Positions 5,769 through 5,908 of a stretch of 5,908 nucleotides of DNA are shown here, one piece after another. A program made the position numbers and the translations under genes. The stretch covers positions 1 to 5,908 of the forward strand of contig CAMLDH010000252.1 of the NCBI GenBank assembly GCA_946478765.1, written 5' to 3'. Position 1 is the stretch's first letter, and each line of letters opens with the position of its first letter. The notes beneath the pieces were generated by a model that was not told the DNA's origin, did not search any database, and saw only the letters and a list, made by a program, of their open reading frames with translations. This DNA comes from an uncultured Oxalobacteraceae bacterium. GTDB taxonomy: Bacteria > Pseudomonadota > Gammaproteobacteria > Burkholderiales > Burkholderiaceae.

Positions 5769-5908
5769 AAGGAATAAATTGTGCATTTTGGCGGCCACAG
5801 CTGGATGCAATGCAAGGCGCCCGACGCGACGCAGTGCGAGCACTGCTAGCGGCGGGCAACGCAGCAGTGCGCCAGCTTTGGCCAGCCAAAAGGTGCAATT
5901 TATTCCTT
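5769..5908. repeat. Long hairpin element HP2: second copy of the conserved core with different arms
   Basis: The arms 5769-5804 and 5872-5908 pair in blocks: AAGGAATAAATTG with 5896-5908 (13 bp), a 4-nt mismatch region (5782-5785 against 5892-5895), TTTTGGC with 5885-5891, GGCCA (5793-5797) with 5879-5883, and AGCTGG (5799-5804) with 5872-5877, with one bulge and one mismatch. The core 5805-5871 aligns without gaps to the HP1 core (56 of 67 identical), including the central CAGTGC-GA-GCACTG (5832-5845). The arms show no similarity to those of HP1 beyond the GG...CC closing pairs. The right arm ends on the last base of the window, so the element may extend further. Unlike HP1, no T-tract follows a GC stem on the + strand and no separate terminator precedes it. 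Confidence 0.82.

Overview
The window looks like a moderately GC-rich betaproteobacterial chromosome. I infer Burkholderiales, possibly Oxalobacteraceae, from codon style and protein flavour only; no marker gene is present to prove it. All five recognisable genes lie on the + strand in two units, separated by a 465-base intergenic region full of repeats and signals.

Unit 1 (1-3540) is a catabolic operon fragment. It holds the C-terminal five-sixths of a tartrate/D-malate dehydrogenase (TtuC/DmlA type), a complete NAD-type aldehyde dehydrogenase of the succinate-semialdehyde dehydrogenase group, and a zinc-dependent amidohydrolase of the succinylglutamate desuccinylase/aspartoacylase family. 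A good intrinsic terminator (3504-3540) follows. The three activities suggest breakdown of an N-acylated or amide-bearing compound towards a C4 dicarboxylate, but the substrate cannot be read from the sequence. A 12-bp tandem repeat fills the gap between the first two genes.

Unit 2 (3869-5749) starts with a sigma70-like promoter and a 22-bp palindrome placed like an operator. A TetR-family repressor gene follows, then, 18 bases on, the gene for a periplasmic adaptor (membrane fusion protein) of an RND-type efflux pump. This is the usual plan of a self-regulated efflux operon. The inner-membrane pump gene expected next lies, if present, beyond the window.

The most unusual content is a pair of long imperfect hairpins, at 3539-3702 (HP1) and 5769-5908 (HP2). 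They share a 67-nt core of identical length (56 of 67 positions match, with no gaps), but their outer arms are unrelated between copies while remaining self-complementary within each copy. Two of the eleven core differences are compensatory (T-A to C-G and C-G to G-C) in a stem-loop model. This is the opposite of a normal MITE, where the terminal repeats are the conserved part. HP1 begins on the last T residues of the unit 1 terminator; HP2 begins 19 bases after the adaptor stop codon. I know of no named family with this design. Between HP1 and the tetR promoter lie three 20-22-bp direct repeats that may be the end of a lost insertion sequence or a regulatory array.
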